From contig NZ_BOPC01000041.1 in assembly GCF_016863555.1 (NCBI RefSeq), positions 1 through 64,000 of the forward strand: a DNA stretch of 64,000 nt, read 5' to 3'. The position numbers and the translations under genes were made by a program. The notes beneath the pieces were generated by a model that ran no database searches, had not been told where the DNA came from, and saw nothing but the letters and a program-made list of their open reading frames with translations. The DNA comes from Micromonospora qiuiae. GTDB lineage: Bacteria > Actinomycetota > Actinomycetes > Mycobacteriales > Micromonosporaceae. Below, one piece after another: positions 8,163 to 16,550 of this stretch. Each line of letters begins with the position of its first letter. The first letter of the stretch is position 1.

Positions 8163-9050
8163 ATGGATGGAGAGTTGGGCGCGTTCCTGCGCAGCCGGCG
8201 AGAGGCCCTGCGGCCCGAGCAGGTGGGGCTGCCCGCCGGCCCCCGACGTCGTACGCCGGGGCTGCGCCGGGCGGAGGTCGCGACGCTGGCGCAGGTCAGC
8301 GTGGAGTACCTGACCCGGCTCGAACAGGGCCGCGACAATCGTCCCTCAGCGGAAATCCTCGCCGCGTTGGCCAACGCGCTGCGTCTCGATCACGCCGACC
8401 GGCGGCACCTGCAACAACTGGCGTCGGTCGACCACCACCGGCAGTTGTGTACGGGACGGCGTCCGGCGGTCTCGCGTACCGTCCGCCCCGAGATCCGCAG
8501 TCTTCTGGACGCGCTGCGGGACCGGCCCGCGTACCTGCTCAACCGGATCGGTGACGTGCTGGCCTGGAACGGTCCGTTCGACCGGCTGACCCGCCCGCTC
8601 GGGCTGCTCGACGGCGACGGCCCCAATCTGGTGTGGTTCGTCTTCGCCGACGGACGCGCCCGGGAGCACTTTCCCGACTGGGCGGAGCTGGCCGACCAGC
8701 AGGTCGCCGAGCTGCACCGGCTGCGCCAGGGCGACCCGGCCACGGATGCCTTCGCCGAACGGCTCGGCCGCACCGTGGGGACCGCGTTCACCTCGCGGTG
8801 GCAGCGCCGCCCGGTCGCGGCCCCGCCCAGCGTCGTGCGCCGGTTGCGGCATCCGGAGGTCGGCCTGCTGCGCCTGGCGTACGAGACCCTGGAACTCCCC
8901 GACGACCAGCAGCGACTGGTCGTCGGCCTACCCGCGGACGCCCCCACCACAGCGGCCCTGGCCCGCCTCCTGGCCCCCCACCTCCGCACCCTCCGCCCCC
9001 TCCGCCCCCCTCGCCAGCTGACCCCGTTGATCATGAAGTTGTTGTCCTGA
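8163..9050 (+). CDS. XRE-family regulator with MmyB-like ligand-binding domain
   Basis: 295 residues. An N-terminal HTH (about residues 5-75) carries FLRSRREALRPEQVGLP and the TPGLRRAEVATLAQVSVEYLTRLEQG recognition region, split here by a typical spacing. The C-terminal two thirds (PAYLLNRIGDVLAWN, then LVWFVFAD) form the MmyB-like, PAS-type pocket thought to bind a fatty acid or other small ligand. ATG 8163 is used (GTG 8160 is adjacent); GGGAGG lies just upstream. It is divergent from the FMN-reductase operon, which it likely represses. Its last codons lie inside the left arm of a terminator hairpin, giving the odd C-terminus LIMKLLS. Confidence 0.9.
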   Translation: MDGELGAFLRSRREALRPEQVGLPAGPRRRTPGLRRAEVATLAQVSVEYLTRLEQGRDNRPSAEILAALANALRLDHADRRHLQQLASVDHHRQLCTGRRPAVSRTVRPEIRSLLDALRDRPAYLLNRIGDVLAWNGPFDRLTRPLGLLDGDGPNLVWFVFADGRAREHFPDWAELADQQVAELHRLRQGDPATDAFAERLGRTVGTAFTSRWQRRPVAAPPSVVRRLRHPEVGLLRLAYETLELPDDQQRLVVGLPADAPTTAALARLLAPHLRTLRPLRPPRQLTPLIMKLLS

Positions 9051-9088
9051 CACGCCGGATCGGGTGACAACAACTTCATGGTCAACGG
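9024..9088. terminator. Long inverted repeat (family A, copy 1) between convergent genes
   Basis: Arms 9024-9046 and 9066-9088 match over 23 bases with a single difference, loop 19 bases. The core GTTGATCATGAAGTT recurs in copy 2 at 29893-29955. The left arm is protein-coding for the HTH regulator; the right arm is downstream of pdxT. It is probably a bidirectional terminator. Confidence 0.7.
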
Positions 9089-9109
9089 AAGGGTGACCGT
9101 GAGGGCGGG

Positions 9110-9715
9110 TCAGGCGGTGGTGTGAACGAGGTGGGTGAAGTAGTGGTGCAGGCGTCGGTCGTGGGTGAGTTCCGGGTGGAAGGAGGTGGCCAGGAGGTTG
9201 TTCTGGCGTACGGCGACGATGCGGCCGGCGGCCGGGCCCTCGGTGATGGTGCCCAGCACCTCGACGTCGGGGCCGACCCGCTCCACCCAGGGGGCGCGGA
9301 TGAAGACGGCGTGCAGTGGTCCACCGTCGATCCCGCTGATCTCCACCGGCGCCTCGAACGAGTCGACCTGCCGGCCGAACGCGTTGCGTCGGACGGTCAT
9401 CGCGATGCCGTCGAAGCCGCGCTGGTCCGGCCGGCCGTCGAGGACCTCGGCGGCGAGCATGATCAAGCCGGCGCAGGAGCCGTAGACCGGCATGCCGGCG
9501 GCGATCCGCTTGTCGATCGGTTCGCGCAACTCGAAAATGTCGACCAGCTTGCTGATCGTGGTGGACTCCCCACCCGGGATGACCAGGCCGTCGACCGCGT
9601 CCAACTCCGCCGGGCGGCGCACCGGGCGGGCCTGGGCGCCCACCGCGGCCAGCGCGGCGAGATGTTCGCGGACGTCGCCCTGCAGGGCGAGCACACCGAT
9701 CACGGGTGCCGTCAT
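9110..9715 (-). CDS. pdxT: Pyridoxal 5'-phosphate synthase glutaminase subunit PdxT
   Basis: 201-residue class I glutaminase that supplies ammonia to PdxS in the DXP-independent vitamin B6 pathway. The oxyanion loop IPGGESTT, the nucleophile Cys in [10 protein letters not shown], and the His/Glu pair in SFHPELT near the C-terminus are all present, so it should be active. Start ATG 9715 has AAGGAGG eight bases upstream. It lies downstream of pdxS on the same strand, separated by about 115 bases that contain two copies of a palindromic repeat. Confidence 0.97.
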   Translation of the reverse strand: MTAPVIGVLALQGDVREHLAALAAVGAQARPVRRPAELDAVDGLVIPGGESTTISKLVDIFELREPIDKRIAAGMPVYGSCAGLIMLAAEVLDGRPDQRGFDGIAMTVRRNAFGRQVDSFEAPVEISGIDGGPLHAVFIRAPWVERVGPDVEVLGTITEGPAAGRIVAVRQNNLLATSFHPELTHDRRLHHYFTHLVHTTA

Positions 9716-9773
9716 TCGCCCTCCTTCCCGGGCGCCACCGCTCACCGCGTCGCCCGCGCCGGGCTTCCCGAGT

Positions 9774-9826
9774 GTTAAGAAGGGGCCCTTCCTCTACCGC
9801 AGGCGTTAATAAGGGCCCCTTCCTTA
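9774..9826. repeat. Paired GTTAA(G/T)AAGGG(G)CCC repeats between pdxS and pdxT
   Basis: Two direct copies of a palindromic unit, 9774-9793 (GTTAAGAAGGGGCCCTTCCT) and 9805-9826, sit between pdxS and pdxT. Each contains an AAGGG-CCCTT palindrome and could fold into a small hairpin; together they could attenuate pdxT relative to pdxS. I recall similar elements as abundant in Micromonospora and Salinispora genomes, but cannot verify that here. Confidence 0.6.
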
Positions 9827-9830
9827 CACA

Positions 9831-10748
9831 TCACCAGCCGCGGTCGGCGAGGCGGTGGGGGACGGGGATGTCGTCGACGTTGATGCCGACCATCGCCTCG
9901 CCGAGGCCGCGGGAGACCTTGGCCAGCACGTCCGGGTCGTCGTGGAAGGTGGTCGCCTTGACGATCGCGGCGGCCCGCTGCGCCGGGTTGCCGGACTTGA
10001 AGATGCCGGAGCCGACGAAGACGCCCTCCGCGCCGAGCTGCATCATCATCGCCGCGTCGGCCGGGGTGGCGATGCCACCGGCGGTGAACAGCACCACCGG
10101 CAGTTTGCCGGTCTCGGCAACCTCCTTGACCAGCTCGTACGGCGCCTGAAGCTCCTTGGCCGCGACGAACAGCTCGTCGGCCGGCAGCGACGCCAGCCGG
10201 CGGATCTCCTGGCGGATCTTCCGCATGTGGCCGGTGGCGTTGGAGACGTCACCGGTGCCGGCCTCGCCCTTGGAGCGGATCATGGCCGCGCCCTCGGTGA
10301 TCCGGCGCAGCGCCTCGCCCAGGTTGGTCGCCCCGCAGACGAACGGGACGGTGAAGGCCCACTTGTCGATGTGGTTGGCGTAGTCGGCCGGGGTGAGCAC
10401 CTCGGACTCGTCCACGTAGTCGACGCCGAGGGCCTGGAGGATCTGCGCCTCGACGAAGTGACCGATGCGGGCCTTGGCCATCACCGGAATGGAGACCGCG
10501 TTGATGATGCCGTCGATCATGTCGGGGTCACTCATCCGGGACACCCCGCCCTGGGCGCGGATGTCGGCCGGCACCCGCTCCAGCGCCATCACCGCGACCG
10601 CGCCGGCATCCTCAGCGATCTTGGCCTGCTCGGCGGTGACCACATCCATGATCACACCGCCCTTGAGCATCTCGGCCATGCCCCGCTTCACGCGGGCGGT
10701 GCCGACGACCGGGGTGACGCCGGCGTTCGGGGAAGTCGTCTCGGACAC
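9831..10748 (-). CDS. pdxS: Pyridoxal 5'-phosphate synthase lyase subunit PdxS
   Basis: 305 residues, the normal size. It condenses ribose 5-phosphate, glyceraldehyde 3-phosphate and PdxT-derived ammonia into PLP. Diagnostic stretches are [19 protein letters not shown], the [18 protein letters not shown] loop, the catalytic-Lys segment [15 protein letters not shown] and the phosphate-binding [19 protein letters not shown] 10748 is preferred because GAGGAG lies nine bases upstream and earlier in-frame codons are not conserved-looking. It forms an operon with pdxT. Confidence 0.97.
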   Translation of the reverse strand: MSETTSPNAGVTPVVGTARVKRGMAEMLKGGVIMDVVTAEQAKIAEDAGAVAVMALERVPADIRAQGGVSRMSDPDMIDGIINAVSIPVMAKARIGHFVEAQILQALGVDYVDESEVLTPADYANHIDKWAFTVPFVCGATNLGEALRRITEGAAMIRSKGEAGTGDVSNATGHMRKIRQEIRRLASLPADELFVAAKELQAPYELVKEVAETGKLPVVLFTAGGIATPADAAMMMQLGAEGVFVGSGIFKSGNPAQRAAAIVKATTFHDDPDVLAKVSRGLGEAMVGINVDDIPVPHRLADRGW

Positions 10749-10786
10749 GGGACATTCTCCTCGGGCTGTTCGGGACGGGCAGCGAC

Positions 10787-10792
10787 ATGCTA
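10787..10792 (-). promoter_or_regulatory. Putative -10 box for pdxST
   Basis: TAGCAT on the minus strand, about 40 bases before the pdxS GTG, in the 130-base gap after the preceding gene. It leaves room for a short leader with the GAGGAG ribosome-binding site. No clear -35 was identified. Confidence 0.35.
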
Positions 10793-10881
10793 CGTCCGGC
10801 CGGCCGCCGTGCCGACAGCCAATCGGACCCGCGGTGGCCTGCCCTGTGGCCGCCGTCACCGAGGGCGACGAGCGCCGAGGA

Positions 10882-11403
10882 TCACCTGGTGGTGGCGTCC
10901 ACGGTCGGCACGGAGAGAGTGGGGTCGTCGATGTCGAAGTAGCGCGGCCAGGTGTGCCGCCGCCCCATCCGCAGCAGGCGCACCAGCGGTCGGCCACGGG
11001 CCGTGCGCGCGTCCCGGACCAGGTCGGTGTGCACCTGTCGGGCCAGGGCCAGGCGCCGGCTGGCGGCGATCACCGCCTCGCAGTCGGGGTCGGTGGGGTC
11101 CAGCTCGACCGTGCGCAGCTGGCGGGTCAGGTCGTTCTCGGCGGCTTCCCGCTCCTCCGGCCGCGCGTCGAGCGCGATGCGCGCCGCCGCATACAGCTCG
11201 ACGCCGTAGCGGCGTTCGGCCAGCACCGCCGCCGCGGCGGCCCGGCGCAGCAGGTGGGCGTCCAGGGCGCGGGCGGCGAGCTGCGCGCGGGCCTGGAGCC
11301 GTTCGACCCGGCCGGCCGTCCAGATCAGGTACGCCGCGACCAGGGCGACAAGCACCGTCGCGCCCACCACCCACCACATGCTCGGCATCGTAGTGCTGCT
11401 CAC
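10882..11403 (-). CDS. Membrane-anchored protein of unknown function downstream of pimA
   Basis: 173 residues. One N-terminal membrane helix ([19 protein letters not shown]) is followed by a helical, Ala/Arg-rich cytoplasmic domain with likely coiled-coil character ([21 protein letters not shown] onward) and a polar tail. I do not recognise a characterised family. Start GTG 11403 has GGGAGG six bases upstream and lies 11 bases after the pimA stop, so it is cotranscribed with the phosphatidylinositol-mannoside genes. In related genomes a similar small gene occupies this slot; a role in the PIM pathway is only inference. Confidence 0.75.
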   Translation of the reverse strand: MSSTTMPSMWWVVGATVLVALVAAYLIWTAGRVERLQARAQLAARALDAHLLRRAAAAAVLAERRYGVELYAAARIALDARPEEREAAENDLTRQLRTVELDPTDPDCEAVIAASRRLALARQVHTDLVRDARTARGRPLVRLLRMGRRHTWPRYFDIDDPTLSVPTVDATTR

Positions 11404-11414
11404 GTTCCTCCCGG

Positions 11415-12575
11415 TCAGTCCGGCCCCACCCACTCCTGGTCGATCACCCGCCCATCGGTCGCCTCGATCGCCGCTGCGTATACCTCCAGAACCCGGCGGG
11501 CAACCACGGGCCAGTCGAAATTTGCCACCACCTGGTTACCGCAGGCGGTCAACTCCGCCCGCTGGTCCGGATCGTCCAGTAGTTCGGCGATTGTCTGCCG
11601 GAGCGCCACCGCGTCACCGGTGGGAAACAACCGGCCGGCCCGGCCGCCGTCGAGCACCCGGCGGAAGGCGTCGAGATCGCTGGCGACCACGGTGGTGCCG
11701 GCGGCCAGCGCCTCGGTGAGAATCATGCCGAACGACTCGCCACCGGTGTTCGGCGCGACATACAGGTGCACGCTGCGCAGCATGCGCGCCTTCTCCTGTT
11801 CGGGTACCAACCCGAGAAAGGTGACGCGGTCGCGCAGGTCGGCCGGAAACCGGTCGAACAGGTCATCGGGGTCACCGGGGCCGGCCACGAGCAGACGCAG
11901 CCCGGGGCGCTGCCGGGCAAGCTCGACGAAGGCGTCGCGCAGGATCGGGAACCCCTTGCGGGGCTCGGTGAACCGGCCCAGGAAACCGAGGGTTCCGCCG
12001 CTGCCCGTACCCACCTCGCCCGGCCAGCCGGGCAGCGGCTCGACGCCGGCGAACTTGGCCACCGCGACCCCGTTGGGGATCTCCACCGCGCCGCCGTCCA
12101 GATGCTCGACCTGCACCTTGCGGGCCAGCGCGCTCACCGCGATCCGCGCGGTGATCCGCTCCAGCACGATCTGGAGTACGCCCTGTGCGGCGGCGAGCAC
12201 CCGGGAGCGGGTCATCGCGGTGTGGAAGGTGGCCACCACCGGCCCCCGGGCGGAGAGCACGGCAAGCATGGACAGGCTCAGCGCCAGCGGCTCGTGCACG
12301 TGCAGCACGTCGAAGTCGCCCCGGGTGATCCACCGGCGTACCCGGGCGGTGGAGACGGGGCCGAACGCGATCCGGGCCACCGAGCCGTTGTACGGCAGCG
12401 GCACCGACCGGCCGGCCGGCACCACGTACGGCGGAAGCGGCGAGTCCTCGTCCGCGGGGGCGAGCACGCTCACCTCGTGTCCGAGCCCGATCAGCGCCTC
12501 GGCGAGGTCCATGACGTGGTTCTGCACCCCGCCGGGTACGTCGAAGGAGTACGGGCAGACGATGCCGATCCGCAT
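11415..12575 (-). CDS. pimA: Phosphatidylinositol alpha-mannosyltransferase PimA
   Basis: 386-residue GT4 (GT-B fold) enzyme that transfers mannose from GDP-mannose to phosphatidylinositol on the inner face of the membrane, the first step of PIM synthesis. The N-terminus MRIGIVCPYSFDVPGGVQNH is diagnostic, HVHEPLALSLSM and the donor-site region APNTGGESFGMILTEALAAG (E-x7-E type motif) are intact. It lies 13 bases downstream of patA, in the conserved pgsA-patA-pimA order. Confidence 0.95.
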   Translation of the reverse strand: MRIGIVCPYSFDVPGGVQNHVMDLAEALIGLGHEVSVLAPADEDSPLPPYVVPAGRSVPLPYNGSVARIAFGPVSTARVRRWITRGDFDVLHVHEPLALSLSMLAVLSARGPVVATFHTAMTRSRVLAAAQGVLQIVLERITARIAVSALARKVQVEHLDGGAVEIPNGVAVAKFAGVEPLPGWPGEVGTGSGGTLGFLGRFTEPRKGFPILRDAFVELARQRPGLRLLVAGPGDPDDLFDRFPADLRDRVTFLGLVPEQEKARMLRSVHLYVAPNTGGESFGMILTEALAAGTTVVASDLDAFRRVLDGGRAGRLFPTGDAVALRQTIAELLDDPDQRAELTACGNQVVANFDWPVVARRVLEVYAAAIEATDGRVIDQEWVGPD

Positions 12576-12588
12576 TGCGCCCGTCCCC

Positions 12589-13467
12589 TCAGTCCAGCCA
12601 CATCCGCTGCAACATGTGCCAGTCTTGCGGATGCCGGGCGATGCCCGCCGCGAGACCGTCGGCGATCCGCTGGGTCAGCGACCGGACCCGCGCGTCCAGC
12701 GCGCCCTCCTGCGGCCCCGGCACCGGCAGCGGGCCCTCGATCGAGGCGCAGGCCGCATCCGGTTCGTACCACATCGACGCCACGTACAGCGGCGCGCCGG
12801 TGCGCAGCGCGAGCAGGGCCGGGCCGGCCGGCATCCGGGTCCGGCCGCCGAAGAACTGCACCTCGACGCCACGGGCGGACAGGTCCCGGTCGGCGAGCAG
12901 CGGCACCACCGCCCCGGCGGTCAGCCGTTCGGTGAGCACCTCGAGCGGCGGCCGATCACCACCGGTGGCGGGCAGGATCTCCATGCCCAGGCTCTTCCGG
13001 AACGCCACGAACCGCTCGTAGACGCCCTCCGGCTTGAGCCGTTCCATGACCGTGGACAACGGCCACTCGTTGGCCACCACCCACGCACCGGCCATGTCCC
13101 AGTTGCCGGCGTGCGGCAACGCCACCACCGCGCCCCGGCCGGCCGCCACGTCGGCGGCGAGCAGTTCGGCGCCGTCCAGCCGGAACCCGGCGAGGATCTG
13201 GTCGCGGCTCAGCGCGGGCAGCCGGAACGCCTCCATCCAATACCGGGCGTACGACCGCAGGCCCCGGCGGACCAGTTCGTCGAGTTCGGCTTCGGGCAGT
13301 TCCGGGCCGACTACCCGACGCAGGTTGGCTCGCAGCCGGGTGGCGCCGGCCCCCCGTCGGCGGTGCGCCCGGTCCGCCACGGCGGTGAACGCCGCCGCGG
13401 CTACCGGGCGGGGCAGCGTGCGGATCACCCGCCAACCGGCGGCGAAGCCGAGTTCGGTGAGGTTCAC
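12589..13467 (-). CDS. Phosphatidylinositol mannoside acyltransferase PatA (LpxL/HtrB-like)
   Basis: 292 residues, lysophospholipid-acyltransferase (LPLAT) fold. The catalytic H-x4-D motif appears as LPHAGNWDMAG, and a conserved Glu-containing segment lies around MERLKPEGVYERF. In mycobacteria PatA adds palmitate to the 6-position of the PimA-linked mannose. Placement between the phosphatidylinositol-phosphate synthase and PimA genes, with 13-base gaps on both sides, supports the assignment. Confidence 0.92.
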   Translation of the reverse strand: MNLTELGFAAGWRVIRTLPRPVAAAAFTAVADRAHRRRGAGATRLRANLRRVVGPELPEAELDELVRRGLRSYARYWMEAFRLPALSRDQILAGFRLDGAELLAADVAAGRGAVVALPHAGNWDMAGAWVVANEWPLSTVMERLKPEGVYERFVAFRKSLGMEILPATGGDRPPLEVLTERLTAGAVVPLLADRDLSARGVEVQFFGGRTRMPAGPALLALRTGAPLYVASMWYEPDAACASIEGPLPVPGPQEGALDARVRSLTQRIADGLAAGIARHPQDWHMLQRMWLD

Positions 13468-13480
13468 GGGCAGGTACCGC

Positions 13481-14113
13481 TCACCTGGGGCCCCCCGGCA
13501 CGTCGACCTGCCGGGCCTGCCGATGGACGTGCCGTATCCGCTGCCCCACCGTGAACAGCGACACCGCCGCGAGCAACCACAGCGCGATCGGCAGCGCCGG
13601 CCCGAGCCCGAGTCCGGCGAGCAGCCCGCCGACGCCGACGATCAGCAGCCGTTCGGTGCGTTCGGCGATACCGACGTTGCAGCTCATGCCGAGCCCTTCG
13701 GCACGGGCCTTGACGTAGGAGACGAGCCCGCCCGCGGCCAGGCAGATCAGCGCGGCGGCCATGCCCGCGCGATCGCCCTCGGTGGCCAGGTAGAACGCGA
13801 CCGCGCCGAACACCGCGCTGTCGGCGACCCGATCCATGCTGGAGTCGAGGAAGGCGCCGAACCGGGTGGATCCGCCGCTCATCCGGGCCATCGTCCCGTC
13901 GAGCAGGTCGGTGAGCGCGAAGACCGTCACGATCAACGCTCCGGCGACCAGGTGGCCGCGGGCGCCGAAGCCGAGCGCACCGACGAGCACCCCGAGGGTG
14001 CCCGCGACGGTGACCGTGTTGGGGGACACGCCCGCGCGCAGCAGGCGGCGGGCGATCGGCTCCACGACACGGGTCATCCCCGCGCGAGCCGACACTTGGA
14101 AGATCTTCGCCAT
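13481..14113 (-). CDS. pgsA: Phosphatidylinositol phosphate synthase (CDP-alcohol phosphatidyltransferase)
   Basis: 210-residue integral membrane enzyme with about six helices. The CDP-alcohol phosphotransferase signature D-x2-D-G-x2-A-R-x8-G-x3-D-x3-D is complete: DLLDGTMAR, then GAFLDSSMDR. In actinobacteria it makes phosphatidylinositol phosphate from CDP-diacylglycerol and inositol 1-phosphate, the precursor for PIMs. It heads the pgsA-patA-pimA operon. The 245-base gap to EF-G2 upstream holds the divergent promoters. Confidence 0.94.
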   Translation of the reverse strand: MAKIFQVSARAGMTRVVEPIARRLLRAGVSPNTVTVAGTLGVLVGALGFGARGHLVAGALIVTVFALTDLLDGTMARMSGGSTRFGAFLDSSMDRVADSAVFGAVAFYLATEGDRAGMAAALICLAAGGLVSYVKARAEGLGMSCNVGIAERTERLLIVGVGGLLAGLGLGPALPIALWLLAAVSLFTVGQRIRHVHRQARQVDVPGGPR

Positions 14114-14358
14114 GGCGGTCCCACGATATCGGTCGGCACCTGCTCCGGCGACAGCGCCGGTCCGAGCGGGGAGGGTTGTGTCGGTCCGTCATCGGGTGTG
14201 AGATCGAGCCAGGCGGGTGACGCGAATCACCCGACCGCCAGTTGATCGCCCGGTTCGAAGCGAAGCACCGGAGGATGTCGCCGCAGCACCTGCCCGGGCC
14301 ACGTCCCGTCGCGCGCGGCGGTCGCCACCCACCCACCACCGGCTGAGGAGGTGCGCCG

Positions 14359-16509
14359 ATGGCGCAGAAGAATCAGGACAGGGGGGTCACCGGTGTACCG
14401 GCGGTGACCGATCCCGCGAGGATCCGCAATGTCGTGCTCGTCGGGCACTCGGGGGCAGGTAAGACCACCATGGTCGAGGCGCTGCTGGCGGCGACCGGCA
14501 CGATCGCCCGGGCCGGCTCGGTGACCGAGGGCACCACGGTCTGCGACCATGACCCGGCGGCCGTACGCCAGCAGCGCTCGGTGTCGCTGGCCTGCGCTCC
14601 GCTGCAGCACGACGGCTTCAAGGTCAACCTGCTGGACACTCCCGGTTACGCCGATTTCGTCGGGGAGCTACGCGCCGGCCTGCGCGCCGCGGACGCCGCG
14701 TTGTTCGTGGTTTCCGCCGTTGACGGGATGGACGCCGCCACCGCCGCGCTATGGGAGGAGTGTGCCGCGGTCGACATGCCCCGGGCGGTCGCGGTCTCCC
14801 GGCTGGATCATCCGCGCGCCGACTTCGACGAGGCGGTGGCGCTGTGCCAGCGGGTCTTCGGCGACAACGTGCTCCCGCTCTACCTGCCCATGCTCGGCGA
14901 CGACGGGGTGTCCACCGTCGGCCTGCTCGGGCTGATCACCCGGCGGGTGTTCGACTACACCGACGGCCTGCCGCCGCAGGTCCGCGAACCCGACCCGGAG
15001 CATCTGCCGGCCATCGTCGAGTCCCGCAACGAGCTGATCGAGGGGATCATCGCCGAGAGCGAGGACGAGACGCTGATGGACCGGTACCTCGGTGGCGAGG
15101 AGCTCGACGCCGACCTTCTCATCGAGGACCTGGAGAAGGCCGTCGCCCGAGGGCACTTCCACCCGGTGGTGCCGGTCTGCGCGGCGACCGGGGTCGGGCT
15201 GGACGCGCTGCTGGAGGTGCTCACCGCCGGTTTCCCGGCACCGCCGGAGCACGCGCTGCCCGCAGTCACCGGGGTGGAAGGTACGCCCCGCCCACCGCTG
15301 ACCTGCGACCCGGCCGGGCCGCTGGTCGCCGAGGTGGTGAAAACCACCATCGACCGGCACGTCGGGCGGGTCTGCGTGGTCCGCGTCTTCTCCGGCACGC
15401 TGCGCCCCGACCAGACGGTGCACATCTCCGGGCACGGACTGGCCGAGCGCGGCCATCCCGACCACGACGCCGACGAGCGGATCGCCCACCTGTACAGCCC
15501 GCTGGGCGCCACCCTGCGGGAGGTCGGCGTCGCGGTGGCCGGCGACATCTGCGCGATCACCAAGTCCGGCAGCGCGGAGACCGGCGACACCATCTCCGCC
15601 AAGGACGACCCGCTGCTGATCGCCCCGTGGGAGATGCCGGAGCCGCTGCTGCCGGTGGCGATCGTGGCGAAGTCCCGCGCGGACGAGGACGCCCTGGCCC
15701 GCAACCTGGCCCGGTTGGTGGCCGGCGACCCGACGATGCGGTTGGAGCGCAACCCGGAAACCCACCAGCTGGTGCTCTGGTGCATGGGTGAGGCCCACGC
15801 CGACGTGGTCCTGGACCGGCTGCGCGCCGGCGGCGTGGAGCTGGACACCGAGCCGGTGAAGGTGGCGCTGCGGGAGACCCTGACCGTGCCGACGCGGGGC
15901 CACGGCCGGCACGTCAAGCAGTCCGGCGGGCACGGCCAGTACGCCGTCTGCGACATCGAGGTGGAGCCGCTGCCGCGCGGCGCCGGCTTCGAGTTCGTCG
16001 ACCGGGTCGTCGGCGGCGCGGTCCCGCACAACTACATCCCGTCGGTGGAGAAGGGGGTACGCGCCCAGATGGAGCGCGGCCTGGTCGCCGGCCATCCGGT
16101 GGTGGACCTGCGGGTGACCCTGGTCGACGGCAAGGCGCACAGCGTGGACTCCTCCGACGCGGCGTTCCAGACCGCCGGGGCGCTGGCCCTGCGCGACGCC
16201 GCCGAGCGGGGGCAGCCGACGCTGCTGGAGCCGATCGACGAGGTGACCGTGCGGGTGCCCGACGGCAACGTGGGCGCGGTGATGGGCGACCTGTCCGGCC
16301 GGCGTGGCCGGGTGCTCGGCACCGAGCCCGATCCGCGCTCCGAGGGCCGCACACTGGTCCGCGCCGAGGTGCCCGCCCTGGAACTGCTGCGCTACGCCGT
16401 CGAGCTCCGCGCGATGACCGCCGGCGCGGGCACCTTCCGCCGTCACTTCGTCCGCCACGAGCCGCTCCCCGGTCACCTGGCCGACCAGATCGTCAAGTCC
16501 GGCAGCTGA
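14359..16509 (+). CDS. Elongation factor G-like protein EF-G2
   Basis: 716 residues with the complete EF-G domain order: GTPase domain (P-loop GHSGAGKTT at about residue 30; DTPG switch), domain II, and domains III-V (domain IV with the PTRGHGRHVKQSGGHGQY stretch). The guanine-specificity motif NKxD is replaced by SRLD, and the switch I RGITI motif is absent (RSVSLACAPL). Both mark the actinobacterial EF-G2 paralogue, which in mycobacteria is reported not to support translocation and is linked to stationary-phase survival. A strong GAGGAGG site lies before the ATG. It sits on the opposite strand within the PIM/thrS block. Confidence 0.92.
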   Translation: MAQKNQDRGVTGVPAVTDPARIRNVVLVGHSGAGKTTMVEALLAATGTIARAGSVTEGTTVCDHDPAAVRQQRSVSLACAPLQHDGFKVNLLDTPGYADFVGELRAGLRAADAALFVVSAVDGMDAATAALWEECAAVDMPRAVAVSRLDHPRADFDEAVALCQRVFGDNVLPLYLPMLGDDGVSTVGLLGLITRRVFDYTDGLPPQVREPDPEHLPAIVESRNELIEGIIAESEDETLMDRYLGGEELDADLLIEDLEKAVARGHFHPVVPVCAATGVGLDALLEVLTAGFPAPPEHALPAVTGVEGTPRPPLTCDPAGPLVAEVVKTTIDRHVGRVCVVRVFSGTLRPDQTVHISGHGLAERGHPDHDADERIAHLYSPLGATLREVGVAVAGDICAITKSGSAETGDTISAKDDPLLIAPWEMPEPLLPVAIVAKSRADEDALARNLARLVAGDPTMRLERNPETHQLVLWCMGEAHADVVLDRLRAGGVELDTEPVKVALRETLTVPTRGHGRHVKQSGGHGQYAVCDIEVEPLPRGAGFEFVDRVVGGAVPHNYIPSVEKGVRAQMERGLVAGHPVVDLRVTLVDGKAHSVDSSDAAFQTAGALALRDAAERGQPTLLEPIDEVTVRVPDGNVGAVMGDLSGRRGRVLGTEPDPRSEGRTLVRAEVPALELLRYAVELRAMTAGAGTFRRHFVRHEPLPGHLADQIVKSGS

Positions 16510-16550
16510 GCGCCGCGAGAGTCGGGGGCGAGACTGCCCGACACCGCTCA
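16507..16550. terminator. Two-part hairpin joining convergent stop codons
   Basis: Outer stem TGAGCG (16507-16512) with CGCTCA (16545-16550) and inner stem GTCGGG (16521-16526) with CCCGAC (16537-16542). The outer arms contain the TGA of EF-G2 and the stop of the converging aldo/keto reductase, so the two stop codons pair with each other. Confidence 0.5.

Noticed and set aside
10465-13554. A 1029-codon open frame on the plus strand opposite pdxS, pimA and patA
   Set aside because: It runs antisense to four well-supported genes and its translation is Arg/Ala/Pro-rich without any domain; it is a by-product of high GC codon usage.
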